Under the pieces are notes generated by a model that was not told the DNA's origin, did not search any database, and saw only the letters and a list, made by a program, of their open reading frames with translations. A program made the translations under genes and the position numbers. DNA of 64,000 nt, from contig JALHOG010000021.1 of the NCBI GenBank assembly GCA_022843125.1, forward strand, positions 1 through 64,000, written 5' to 3'. Below are positions 8,223-16,571 of this stretch, one piece after another. The DNA is from Ilumatobacteraceae bacterium (GTDB lineage: Bacteria > Actinomycetota > Acidimicrobiia > Acidimicrobiales > Ilumatobacteraceae). Position 1 is the first letter of the stretch, and each line of letters begins with the position of its first letter.

Positions 8223-9224
8223 TCAGAAGAACCGGTCGAAGTGGATCTGGCTCACCGGAACGTCGTGCTGCAGGATGAGTTCGGTCTGCAACGCCTGAGT
8301 CATCGGGGGCGGACCGGCGCAGTACCACTCGAGTGAACCGAGACGGTCGGGGAGCGTGCTGCAGGCCACCTCGTGCACGAACCCGGTGGCACCGTGCCAC
8401 GCGTGGCCGTGCTCGCTCGCCGGCGTCGACACCACCGGATGGAACTCGACGCCGAGCCCGTCCAGCTCGCGCTCGCCACACACGTCGAGCGGTGTGCGAG
8501 CGCCGTAGAAGAAGTGCAACCGGTGCCGGCCGAGCATCCCGGCGGCGGCGGCGCCTCGCGCGATCGACAACATCGGTGCCAGGCCCGACCCGCCGGCGAC
8601 GCACACGATGTCGCGGTCGGCGTCGGTACGCAGCGTCGCCAGGCCGTACGGGCCGTCGATCTCGATCCGGTCGCCGATGCCGATCGAGTCGAAGAGCACG
8701 CTGGTCGCCGCTCCACCGGGCACGCGACGGACGATGATCTCCCACAGCCCGTCGGCGTTGGCGAGGTTGGACATCGAGTAGTTGCGCGGCGCCTCGACGC
8801 CGGGCACCCACACCGACACGTACTGACCGGGGAGGAAGACCGCCCGGCCGGCGGTGCGCAGCGCGATGCGGCGCATGTCGTGGGTGACCGCCTCGACCTC
8901 GACGACCTCGGCGGTCTGCCGGATCGGTGACGGTCCGGCGGTGTACTCGTCCGACGTGCGCACCTCGATCGTGAGGTCGGAGCGGGCGCGGGTCTGGCAG
9001 GCGAGCAGGCGACCGGTGCGGCGGTCGCGGTCGGACCGACCGGGCGCGTCGGGCCAGAGGTCGTCGACCTCACCGTCGACGACCTTGATCCGGCAGCTGC
9101 CGCACCCACCCGCGTTGCACTCGTACGCGATGCCGTGCCCGGCGCGCAGCGCGGCGCGCAGGATCGTGTCGTCGCCGTCCTGCTCGAAGGACGCACCGGT
9201 CCCGGTGATCCCGACGCGGTGCAC
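8223..9224 (-). CDS. tmoF: Toluene-4-monooxygenase reductase (NADH-ferredoxin oxidoreductase)
   Basis: 333 residues; GTG start at 9224. The N-terminal plant-type [2Fe-2S] domain has ligands C36, C41, C44 and C76. The FAD domain has RNYSMSN near residue 149, and the NAD domain has VAGGSGLAPML and CAGPPPM. It passes electrons from NADH to the Rieske ferredoxin TmoC. It is the last gene of tmoABCDEF, in the same order as in Pseudomonas mendocina. A palindromic element follows the stop. Confidence 0.92.
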   Translation of the reverse strand: MHRVGITGTGASFEQDGDDTILRAALRAGHGIAYECNAGGCGSCRIKVVDGEVDDLWPDAPGRSDRDRRTGRLLACQTRARSDLTIEVRTSDEYTAGPSPIRQTAEVVEVEAVTHDMRRIALRTAGRAVFLPGQYVSVWVPGVEAPRNYSMSNLANADGLWEIIVRRVPGGAATSVLFDSIGIGDRIEIDGPYGLATLRTDADRDIVCVAGGSGLAPMLSIARGAAAAGMLGRHRLHFFYGARTPLDVCGERELDGLGVEFHPVVSTPASEHGHAWHGATGFVHEVACSTLPDRLGSLEWYCAGPPPMTQALQTELILQHDVPVSQIHFDRFF

Positions 9225-9236
9225 GGGAAGCGGTGC

Positions 9237-10223
9237 TCAGACGCCGAGCGTGCGGCGCACGTCGCGCGTCGCAGCGGTGGCCGTGGCGGCAGCGTCGGGG
9301 CTGTCGGGCAGGGCGGCGCAGAACGCGGCGATCGCCGCGTCGGCACGGGGCACCCACACGTCGAGCCAGCTCGCGAGCTGTGCGACGTTGGCCGGGTCCT
9401 CCGACACCATCTTCACGAGCACGCCGGCCCACCGGCGGTGCCGGTCGGCGTCGACGAGCTGCGCGTCGGTGAGCATGCCGAGCAGCATGTCGCCCTGGTG
9501 CCGGGCGGCGTTGCCGAGCTGGCGCAGCACGGCCTCTTCGACGGCGGGCTTCACGACGAGGTTGAGCGCGACGAACGCCTCGGTCCAGTCCCAGGTGGTG
9601 AGCGCTCGCTCGATCAATTCGCGGAAGCCCTGCCATGCCGGGTGCTGCTCCCAGATCTCCCGCTCACCGGTGCCGAACCCCGCGTCCGGGTAGGTGAGCT
9701 GCAGCTCCTTGGTGCGGTACGCCGTGTGGCTCATCCAGCGCATCGAGTCCGCCGCCTGGAACGCGCAGCAGTTCGTGATCGTGCTCGCGGGCGACATCTG
9801 CTGGAGGTACGCGGACGCCATCTGCAGCGCGTGGAAGAGGTACCGCGCCGGGGTGTACAGCACCGCGAGCTGCTCGACCCACGCGGGGTCGAGCGCCTCG
9901 TCGTGTTCGCGCTCGTCGAACTGGTCGAACAGGCCGAACACGTACGTCTCCTGGCCGTCCTGCAGCATCGTGTAGGTGCGATACACCAGCTCGTCGGGGT
10001 CGCGGAACGAGTTCCAGTCGGCGTGCTGCAGGCCGCTGCCGTCGCGGTGCTCGATGTACCAGCGGTTCATGAAGACGCCGGGGTCCACCTCGTAGGGCGG
10101 CGCGTCCGGGCGCGTGTTGTAGAGCAGGTTGGTCGAGACGATCTCGTACTCGCTCGGCTTGCGGCGTCGGCCGGCGAGATGGCTCCAGGTCTTGAGCGGT
10201 TGCAGGACACCGGTGTCGGTCAT
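9237..10223 (-). CDS. tmoE: Toluene-4-monooxygenase hydroxylase beta subunit
   Basis: 328 residues beginning MTDTGVLQPLKTWSHLAG. The LKTWSHLAGRRRKPSEYEIV opening and the DWNSFRDPDELVYRTY segment are characteristic of TmoE/TouE beta subunits, which are structural partners of the di-iron alpha subunit and carry no metal. Length agrees with the family (about 327). The ATG at 10223 has an AGGAAGA ribosome site. It lies 16 nt after tmoD and 12 nt before tmoF. Confidence 0.94.
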   Translation of the reverse strand: MTDTGVLQPLKTWSHLAGRRRKPSEYEIVSTNLLYNTRPDAPPYEVDPGVFMNRWYIEHRDGSGLQHADWNSFRDPDELVYRTYTMLQDGQETYVFGLFDQFDEREHDEALDPAWVEQLAVLYTPARYLFHALQMASAYLQQMSPASTITNCCAFQAADSMRWMSHTAYRTKELQLTYPDAGFGTGEREIWEQHPAWQGFRELIERALTTWDWTEAFVALNLVVKPAVEEAVLRQLGNAARHQGDMLLGMLTDAQLVDADRHRRWAGVLVKMVSEDPANVAQLASWLDVWVPRADAAIAAFCAALPDSPDAAATATAATRDVRRTLGV

Positions 10224-10239
10224 GGCTCTTCCTCGATCC

Positions 10240-10548
10240 TCAGAGGTGGGTGGCGTAGTAGAAGCGGACGCTGTCGGCGCCGGTGTCGATCCGGCCGGCG
10301 AACGAGGCGAGGTCGACCTCGAGGTCGTTCATGGAGAAGGGCCGCCCGAGCATGTCCTCGATCGTCGCCCGTGTCAGCACGAGCTCGTCGTCGGTCTCGA
10401 TCCGCAGGTACGCGATCTTGTCCTCGACGGTGATCTGCCTGTCCGGGTTGTCGATCTGGGCGGCCTCGGCGACGGCGACGGCGAGGTCGCCGTGTCGCAT
10501 GACGGGGCCCACGCGGTTGTTCCGGTAGGCGGTGGAGATGTCGGTCAT
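10240..10548 (-). CDS. tmoD: Toluene-4-monooxygenase effector protein
   Basis: 102 residues of the MmoB/DmpM/TmoD family, recognised from the NRVGPVMRHGDLA opening and the DNPDRQITVEDKIAYLRIE strand region. The effector has no cofactor; it binds the hydroxylase and controls substrate access and regiospecificity. Length matches TmoD (103). A GAGAAGAGGGAA ribosome site precedes ATG 10548. It is fourth in the operon. Confidence 0.93.
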   Translation of the reverse strand: MTDISTAYRNNRVGPVMRHGDLAVAVAEAAQIDNPDRQITVEDKIAYLRIETDDELVLTRATIEDMLGRPFSMNDLEVDLASFAGRIDTGADSVRFYYATHL

Positions 10549-10587
10549 CGGTTCCCTCTTCTCTCGATCACTCTCGATGTCGCTCGA

Positions 10588-10923
10588 TCAGCTGACGGCG
10601 TGCACCGGTGCGACGCCGGTCGTGTCGACGAGCACGGTGTCGTCCTCGACGCGCACCGGGTACGCGGCGAGCCGGCAGTTGCCCGGGTTGATGCCCTCAC
10701 CGGTCGCGGCGTCGAAGACCCACTGGTGGGCGCGGCAGACGAGCCGCTTGCCGTCGAACGTGCCCTCGACGAGCGGGATGTCCTGGTGCGGGCAGATGCC
10801 CTGGTAGGCGCGGACCTCACCGCCGTCGAGCACGGCCACGAGCACCTCGTGACCGTCGACCTCGAACGACTCCATCTCGCCCTCCCAGACGTCGTCCAGG
10901 CTGCAGAGCTTCGCGAACGCCAT
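10588..10923 (-). CDS. tmoC: Toluene-4-monooxygenase Rieske ferredoxin
   Basis: 111 residues from ATG 10923. The [2Fe-2S] Rieske ligands are present: C44-P-H46 and C63-x2-H66 (CPHQD...CRAHQW). It carries electrons from TmoF to the hydroxylase. Only 2 nt separate it from the tmoB stop. The length equals that of TmoC (112). Confidence 0.94.
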   Translation of the reverse strand: MAFAKLCSLDDVWEGEMESFEVDGHEVLVAVLDGGEVRAYQGICPHQDIPLVEGTFDGKRLVCRAHQWVFDAATGEGINPGNCRLAAYPVRVEDDTVLVDTTGVAPVHAVS

Positions 10924-10925
10924 GT

Positions 10926-11207
10926 TCAGGCACCCGCAGCGGCGAGCGTCGGTGTCTCCCACACGACCTCGATGCACTCCATCGGTGCGAGGCCCGACTC
11001 GATGACGGTCATCGTGCGCGGGAACGGCTCGGTCGACCCCTGGCGCCGGACGCGCATCACGTGCCCGGGCCGGTCGGCGACGCGCCGGCCGACGGAGTGG
11101 TGCGCGGCCGCGGCGGCGACCTCGTCCATCGTGTGGTCGGTGTCGACCGGGAGCAGCTGGAGGACGAAGTCCTCCTCGAAGTTCGACGTCAACGGGAACA
11201 GTGCCAT
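10926..11207 (-). CDS. tmoB: Toluene-4-monooxygenase hydroxylase gamma subunit
   Basis: 93 residues beginning MALFPLTSNFEEDFVLQL, with VDTDHTMDEVA and the HHSVGRRV segment typical of TmoB/TouB, the ubiquitin-like gamma subunit of the hydroxylase. Start ATG 11207 follows tmoA by 13 nt with an AGGAGCTGAGAG ribosome site that overlaps the tmoA stop. Confidence 0.92.
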   Translation of the reverse strand: MALFPLTSNFEEDFVLQLLPVDTDHTMDEVAAAAAHHSVGRRVADRPGHVMRVRRQGSTEPFPRTMTVIESGLAPMECIEVVWETPTLAAAGA

Positions 11208-11220
11208 CGCTCTCAGCTCC

Positions 11221-12723
11221 TCAACTCGCCAACCGCTCGCGGGCGGCTCGCACCTTCTCGACCCACGCGTACGCGTGGGCGTCGTCGCCGATCTCGCCGG
11301 GCGCGAGGCCCATGTAGGCGAGGCCGCCCGACAGGTCCATCGGCTGGATCATCCCGGCCAGGAACCGGTCGATCAGCGACAGGTGCCCCGCGTACCGGGC
11401 GGGCTCGACCTGGAAGCACCAGCGGCACGGATCCGAGCAGAAGTGGTAGGTGCGGCCCTCGTGCGTGTGGGCGTAGTCGCGCACCTGCCACGCCGGGCCG
11501 GGCGTCGTGTTGATCGGCAGCTGGCACATGTTGCAGATCACCGGCAGCGTCTCGGGGTAGGTCAGCTCGATCCGACCCTCGAGCAGGTTGTCGGTGATCA
11601 CGTCCCAGCACTTGCCCCAGCTCGCGTTCCAGCCTGGGTACTTCTCCTCCAGCCAGTCGCGCTCGTCGGGCGACACGCCGGCGGCCGGGTTCCACCACAC
11701 CGTCGGCCGCCAGAACCAGACGCCGAGGTGTTGGCCGTGGTGCTGGGTGTCGATCTGCGCCATGAACTCGTCCCAGTACCACGGGCGTTCGAGGCCGATG
11801 TCGAGCAGCGAGCGCTCGAACTGGGTGACGATCCACTCCTGCATGAACTCCTTGAACGACTGCTTCCGGTGTTCGAGCGGCGTGTAGTAGTCCATGATCG
11901 GCCCGGTCAGCACGGAGAAGAGCCGCCACGCGCGCCAGATGCCGACGTCGACGATCTGCTGCGCCTCGGCCTTCCGGCCGTTCTCGATCAGCACGGTGAC
12001 CAGCGGTGCACCGATCTGCGCGTGGCGTGACTCGTCGGTCTGGATGCTGGAGATCAGGCTGGAGAACGTCCAGTCGCCGACCTCTGCCGCGTCGGCGGCG
12101 AGGCCGAGGAACTGCATGTTGGTGAAGCCGGTCTCGAACGCGAACGTCAGCATCAGCGCTGTCTCGGCGGCACCGCGCGTCGTGAACATGTCGTCGAAGA
12201 TGTGGCGGGCGGCGATGATGCCCCACTCGTTGGTGTCGAACGCCTTGTGGGCCCAGTCGAACTGGCGGTCCTTGCCGCACAGCTCGTGCGGGAAGAACAG
12301 CTGGATCTGCCCGTGGCGGATCTCGTCCATCATCCCGAGCGTCGCCATGTTGCGCATGCCGGGCGCCTTGCCGAAGCGGGCCATGCGCGCTTCGGCGGTC
12401 GATGCCGAGTATTCGCCGCGGGCGATCGCGCCGTAGTGCGCCTTCATGACGCTGATCCAGCCGGCGTCGGCGTTGGCGTACATGTTGCTGCGCTCGAGCG
12501 CCGCCTTCACCGAGTAGGCGCCGGCGTCCTTCTCGCGCTGGACCTTCACGTACTCCGAATAGGTCTGCTTGTACGGCTCGTCGTACGACTCCCACGCCTC
12601 CATGCGCAGGCCGTCGGCGCCCGACAACTCGGGCGGATAGAGCTCGTCCTCGGTGACGTACGACGGCGTCCAGTTGGTCGCGCGTGCGATGTCGTACCAG
12701 TCGAGACGTCCGAGCGTCGCCAT
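11221..12723 (-). CDS. tmoA: Toluene-4-monooxygenase hydroxylase alpha subunit (di-iron)
   Basis: 500 residues, the same length as TmoA of P. mendocina and with the same numbering. Di-iron ligands E104, E134, H137, E197, E231 and H234 are all present, as is T201. Active-site residues I100, G103, A107, Q141, F176, F196 and F205 are kept, but residue 180 is Phe where TmoA has Ile, a position that affects where the ring is hydroxylated. It oxidises toluene, benzene or related aromatics with O2. GGAGAGGGG precedes ATG 12723. The promoter faces the sensor kinase gene. Confidence 0.95.
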   Translation of the reverse strand: MATLGRLDWYDIARATNWTPSYVTEDELYPPELSGADGLRMEAWESYDEPYKQTYSEYVKVQREKDAGAYSVKAALERSNMYANADAGWISVMKAHYGAIARGEYSASTAEARMARFGKAPGMRNMATLGMMDEIRHGQIQLFFPHELCGKDRQFDWAHKAFDTNEWGIIAARHIFDDMFTTRGAAETALMLTFAFETGFTNMQFLGLAADAAEVGDWTFSSLISSIQTDESRHAQIGAPLVTVLIENGRKAEAQQIVDVGIWRAWRLFSVLTGPIMDYYTPLEHRKQSFKEFMQEWIVTQFERSLLDIGLERPWYWDEFMAQIDTQHHGQHLGVWFWRPTVWWNPAAGVSPDERDWLEEKYPGWNASWGKCWDVITDNLLEGRIELTYPETLPVICNMCQLPINTTPGPAWQVRDYAHTHEGRTYHFCSDPCRWCFQVEPARYAGHLSLIDRFLAGMIQPMDLSGGLAYMGLAPGEIGDDAHAYAWVEKVRAARERLAS

Positions 12724-12910
12724 GGTGATCCCCTCTCCGGCCCGGCGAACCCCCTCGCCGACGTGAGCAGTGTCCCCCTCGGGGCGTCGTGGGTGAAGTG
12801 GATGAAGGTTGCGGGCAACTACGACTTTGGTTTAGCGACAGCAGTTGACCGACGTCGTAGGATCCGGCGCAACCGGCGACCGTGGGGGATGCGCCGGTTC
12901 GAGGAGCACC
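12724..12910. promoter_or_regulatory. Divergent tmo / sensor-kinase control region with TodT/StyR-like half-site
   Basis: This 187-bp gap carries both promoters. On the minus strand, TAAACCA (12828-12834) equals one half of StyR/TodT-type boxes (for example ATAAACCATGGTTTAT) and lies about 105 bp upstream of tmoA, where activator sites sit in tod and sty operons. A hairpin GTTGC-GG-GCAAC lies at 12808-12819, and CTACGAC/GTCGTAG (12819-12825, 12854-12860) form an inverted pair. A candidate -10 for the kinase is TAGGAT (12858-12863). Binding is inferred. Confidence 0.5.
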
Positions 12911-15859
12911 GTGGCGTCGGACCAGGGATCGGATCGCGTGTCAGACCGGGAACCCGACGCATCCGCGACGCCGCTCGTCTCGTCGGTCGTCAGGGTCCGC
13001 GATGTCACGCTCCTGCCCGATGACCAGCCGACGACCCGCAGGGAGAAGCTGGCACGCATCATCCTCGACGAGCTCTACGAGTTCGTCGGCCTGCTCGACC
13101 GCGACGGACGCATCCTCGAGATCAACCGCGCGGCGTTGGAGGGAGCCGGCATCCGGCTCGACGAGATCGCCGGTACGCCGTTCTGGGACGCCCGCTGGTG
13201 GGCGGTCTCGGAGGAGTCCCGCGACGGTGCTGCCGAGATGGTCCGACGAGCCTCGACGGGGGAGTTCGTGAGGAGCGACGTCGAGGTCTACGGCAGCGCG
13301 GAGGGCAACCAGACGATCATCGTCGACTACTCGTTGACACCCATTCGTGACAGCGAGGGCCGGGTCGCGTTCCTGTTGCCGGAGGGTCGCAACATCACCG
13401 ACAAGAAGCTGGCCGAGGCCGAGCTGGCGCGCCGCACCGAGGAGCTGCAGCAGCTCCTCGACCGAGTCCGTGAGCTCGACGGCGCCCGGAGCAACTTCTA
13501 CGCGAACGTCAGCCACGAGCTGCGAACGCCGCTGTCGTTGATCCTCGGCCCGGTCGAGGAGCTCCTGAGCGACCGATCGTTGAGCACCCGGCACCGACAG
13601 CATCTCGACGTCGTGCGGCGCAATGCGGTCACGTTGCTCAAGCAGGTCAACGCGCTGCTCGACCTCGCGAAGATCGATGCCGACGAGATGGAGCTCAACT
13701 ACGTGCGTTTCGACGTGGGGGAGCTCGTGCGCACCACGGCCGCCCACTTCGACGCGCTCGCCGCTCAGAGCGGGATCACGTTCATCGTCGAAGCACCGAT
13801 CGGCATGACCGCTGATGTCGATCCCGACAAGTTCGAGCGGATCGTGATCAATCTGCTGTCGAACGCCTTCAAGTTCACGCCTCATCGTGGTTGGATCCGT
13901 TGCCGTGTCGAGCCGGCAGGGTCGGATCGTGTGCTGCTCTCGGTCCAGGACAGCGGACCGGGGGTCGATCCGGCGCTGCGCTCCGAGGTCTTCGACCGGT
14001 TCCACACGAGCCGTGCGATGGGTGCCGAGCCGATCGGCACAGGGCTCGGGCTCGCGATCGTGAAGCAGTTCGCCGAGCTCCACGCTGGCACGGTGACCCT
14101 CACGGACGCGTCGTCGGGTGGGGCTCTGTTCCAGGTCGAGCTGCCGAGATCGGCACCGCCCGCGGCCTACGTCAGGGTCGCCGATGACGCTCCGGTGTCT
14201 CAGGACGCGGGTGGCGAGGGGCTCGTCTCGACGGCGTGGCACGACACTGCGGTCGGCGTGTTCGGGCGCAGCGACCGCCCGACGGTCGTCGCTGTCGAGG
14301 ATCATGCCGACATGCGGCGATTCATCGTCGAGGCGCTTCGCGACGAATGGTGCGTGATCGCCGTGGCCGACGCCGGTCGGGCGCTCGCCATCATCGAGAC
14401 CGCGTTGCCCGACCTGGTGGTGACCGATCTGATGATGCCCGGCGTGTCGGGTGAGGAACTGGTGCGCTCGATCCGATCGAAGCCGGCGCTCGCCCAGATG
14501 CCGATCCTCGTGCTGTCGGCTCGGGCCGACGACGAGTTGCGACTCCAGCTGCTGACCAGCTCCGTTCAGGACTACGTGACCAAGCCGTTCGCCGCACAGG
14601 AGCTCCGGGCTCGCGTGCGGAACCTGATCATCACCAAGCGCGCACGCGATGCGCTGCAGGCGGAGCTCGTCACGCAGACGAGCGACCTCTCGGTGCTCAC
14701 CGAGCAGCTGATCGCGAACCGGCGTGAGTTGCAGGCGAGCCACGATGCGCTGCGCCGATCGGAGGGCCGCTGGCGTGCCGTCTATCAGAACTCCGCGGCC
14801 GGGATCGCCCTGCTCGATCGGCACGGCCGAATCATCGAGACCAACCCCTCGCTCTCGGCGATGCTCGCTCGATCGCACGGTGAGCTGCGCGACATGTCGG
14901 TCGTGGAGTTGTGCGTCGAGGCCGATCGCCCCCGCATGGAAGCCGATCTGCGTCTGCTCGGCACGCTCGCCGATGGTGGACGGCGCCTCCAACGCCGCCT
15001 GGTGCGCGGCGACGGCGCGCCGCTGTGGGTCGACGCCAGCCTGTCGCTCGCGCCCGCGACACTCGACTCGGATGCGATGGTGGTCTGCGTCGTGGAGGAC
15101 GTCACCGATCGAAACGAAGCCCGCGCTGCGCTGGCGAACGCTCAGAACGAGCTGACCCGGGTGGCGCGGGCCACGGCGCTCGGAGCGCTCGCGGCGTCGA
15201 TCGCGCATGAGGTGAACCAGCCTCTTGCGGCGATCTCGGCCAACGCCAACGCGAGTCTGCGTTGGCTCGCAGGTGAGCATCGAGACGAGCACGAGGCCGT
15301 CGCAGCGGTCGAACGGATCGTGCGTGACGCCGAGCGAGCGAGCGAGGTGATCGGCGGTATCAGGCGGTTCGTGGGTCGTGGAGGAACCAGGCGGACGATG
15401 TCCGATCTCGGTGACATCGTCGGCGACGTGCTCGGCTTGCTCGGCCCTTTGATCGACGCCAACGGGGTCATCATCGACCGGCGAATCGCGCGGCCACTGC
15501 CCGAGCTGTCGATCGATCGGGTCCAGGTCCAACAGGTGATCGTCAACCTGGTGATGAACGGCATCGAGGCGAGCCTCGGTGAGCGGACCGTGCGGCCCGA
15601 GATCACGATCGAGGCGCTCTCTCGCCGAGCCGCTGTCGAACTCCGCGTGATCGATCAGGGGCCGGGCATCGACGACGATGCGCGGAGCGACGTGTTCGAA
15701 CCCTTCTACACGACGAAGCAGGAGGGGATGGGCATGGGCCTTGCGATCGGCAAGTCGATCGCCGAAGCGCACGGCGGTTCGTTGTCGATCGAACGGACGG
15801 GGCCGGCGGGGACCACGATGTTGCTCGTCCTGCCGGCGGGCGAGGAGGGCGACCGATGA
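12911..15859 (+). CDS. TodS-like hybrid sensor with two histidine kinases
   Basis: From GTG 12911 (GAGGAG just upstream) the protein has 982 residues, close to TodS (978). Domain order is PAS (about 50-165), HisKA/HATPase 1 with SHELRTP (H202), receiver with VVTDLMMPG (D506), PAS 2 (about 615-740), HisKA/HATPase 2 with AHEVNQP (H766). TodS uses H190, D500 and H760, so all three phosphorelay residues align. There is no membrane segment; it is a soluble aromatic sensor. An in-frame TTG at 12845 would add 22 residues without a ribosome site. It overlaps the response-regulator gene by 4 nt. It probably activates tmo in response to aromatics. Confidence 0.92.
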   Translation: MASDQGSDRVSDREPDASATPLVSSVVRVRDVTLLPDDQPTTRREKLARIILDELYEFVGLLDRDGRILEINRAALEGAGIRLDEIAGTPFWDARWWAVSEESRDGAAEMVRRASTGEFVRSDVEVYGSAEGNQTIIVDYSLTPIRDSEGRVAFLLPEGRNITDKKLAEAELARRTEELQQLLDRVRELDGARSNFYANVSHELRTPLSLILGPVEELLSDRSLSTRHRQHLDVVRRNAVTLLKQVNALLDLAKIDADEMELNYVRFDVGELVRTTAAHFDALAAQSGITFIVEAPIGMTADVDPDKFERIVINLLSNAFKFTPHRGWIRCRVEPAGSDRVLLSVQDSGPGVDPALRSEVFDRFHTSRAMGAEPIGTGLGLAIVKQFAELHAGTVTLTDASSGGALFQVELPRSAPPAAYVRVADDAPVSQDAGGEGLVSTAWHDTAVGVFGRSDRPTVVAVEDHADMRRFIVEALRDEWCVIAVADAGRALAIIETALPDLVVTDLMMPGVSGEELVRSIRSKPALAQMPILVLSARADDELRLQLLTSSVQDYVTKPFAAQELRARVRNLIITKRARDALQAELVTQTSDLSVLTEQLIANRRELQASHDALRRSEGRWRAVYQNSAAGIALLDRHGRIIETNPSLSAMLARSHGELRDMSVVELCVEADRPRMEADLRLLGTLADGGRRLQRRLVRGDGAPLWVDASLSLAPATLDSDAMVVCVVEDVTDRNEARAALANAQNELTRVARATALGALAASIAHEVNQPLAAISANANASLRWLAGEHRDEHEAVAAVERIVRDAERASEVIGGIRRFVGRGGTRRTMSDLGDIVGDVLGLLGPLIDANGVIIDRRIARPLPELSIDRVQVQQVIVNLVMNGIEASLGERTVRPEITIEALSRRAAVELRVIDQGPGIDDDARSDVFEPFYTTKQEGMGMGLAIGKSIAEAHGGSLSIERTGPAGTTMLLVLPAGEEGDR

Positions 15860-16506
15860 GCGGCCCGACCCCGTCGCCGACCGTGTTCGTGGTCGACGAC
15901 GATCCTGCGGTGCGCGAAGCGGTCAGCAGCCTGCTGAGGTCGACGGGCCTGCGGGTCGTCGCGTTCGCATCGGCCGGCGCCTTCCTGTCCCATGGCGTCG
16001 ACACCTCCGTCGATACCGACGACGCCGAGCCGAGCTGCCTGGTGCTCGACGTTCGGATGCCGGGCATGACGGGCCTCGAGCTCCAGCGCGAGCTCGCGCG
16101 TCGTCACGTCGACACGCCGATCGTCTTCATCACGGGGCACGGCGACATCCCGATGGCGGTGAGCGCGATGAAGCTCGGCGCGGTCGAGTTCCTGCCGAAA
16201 CCGTTCCGGGAACACGATCTGCTCGACGCCGTCTGGGCCGCGATCCGACGCGACGAGCAGGCCAAGGAAGTGCGCCTCACGGTCGCAACGATCCGCGCTC
16301 GCTACGACACGCTCACCGAACGCGAGCGGGAGGTACTCCGCTCGATCGTCGAGGGGCGGCTCAACAAACAGGTCGGTGCTGCGCTCGGTGTGAGCGAGCA
16401 GACCGTCAAGGTGCACCGCCACAACATCATGCGCAAGATGGAAGCAGCCTCGCTGCCCGATCTCGTGCGCATGATCGAAACCCTGCGCGGCACCGCCCCC
16501 CGTTGA
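15856..16506 (+). CDS. TodT/StyR-like response regulator (FixJ family)
   Basis: 216 residues. The receiver domain has acidic pocket DDD (14-16), phospho-acceptor D65 in CLVLDVRMPG and the conserved Lys in PKPF. A LuxR-type helix-turn-helix follows (about 150-210, LTEREREVLRSIVEGRLNKQVGAALGVSEQTVK). TodT, TmoT and StyR share this size and layout. The ATG overlaps the kinase stop by 4 nt. Predicted to bind the tmoA promoter region. The stop at 16504-16506 touches the second REP-like element. Confidence 0.92.
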   Translation: MSGPTPSPTVFVVDDDPAVREAVSSLLRSTGLRVVAFASAGAFLSHGVDTSVDTDDAEPSCLVLDVRMPGMTGLELQRELARRHVDTPIVFITGHGDIPMAVSAMKLGAVEFLPKPFREHDLLDAVWAAIRRDEQAKEVRLTVATIRARYDTLTEREREVLRSIVEGRLNKQVGAALGVSEQTVKVHRHNIMRKMEAASLPDLVRMIETLRGTAPR

Positions 16507-16563
16507 CCGTTCTGGTCACCACATCGGGGTTACCCCGGCGCGGAATGGTGACAAGAACGGGGT
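16507..16563. repeat. REP-like palindromic element, copy 2
   Basis: Outer arms CCGTTCTGGTCACC (16507-16520) and GGTGACAAGAACGGGGT (16547-16563) pair with one mismatch; the inner palindrome is CGGGGTTACCCCG (16525-16537). Same architecture and clear sequence similarity to 8153-8212. It fills the gap between two convergent genes, so a bidirectional terminator role is possible. Confidence 0.85.
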
Positions 16564-16571
16564 TGTGCGGG

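Noticed and set aside
12845-12910. TTG 12845 as the start of the TodS-like kinase
   Set aside because: It lacks a ribosome site, and GTG 12911 has GAGGAG upstream and gives a length close to TodS.
12941-15772. 943-codon minus-strand frame opposite the sensor kinase
   Set aside because: Amino-acid content (His, Arg, Asp-rich, no hydrophobic pattern) is that of an antisense shadow in GC-rich DNA.
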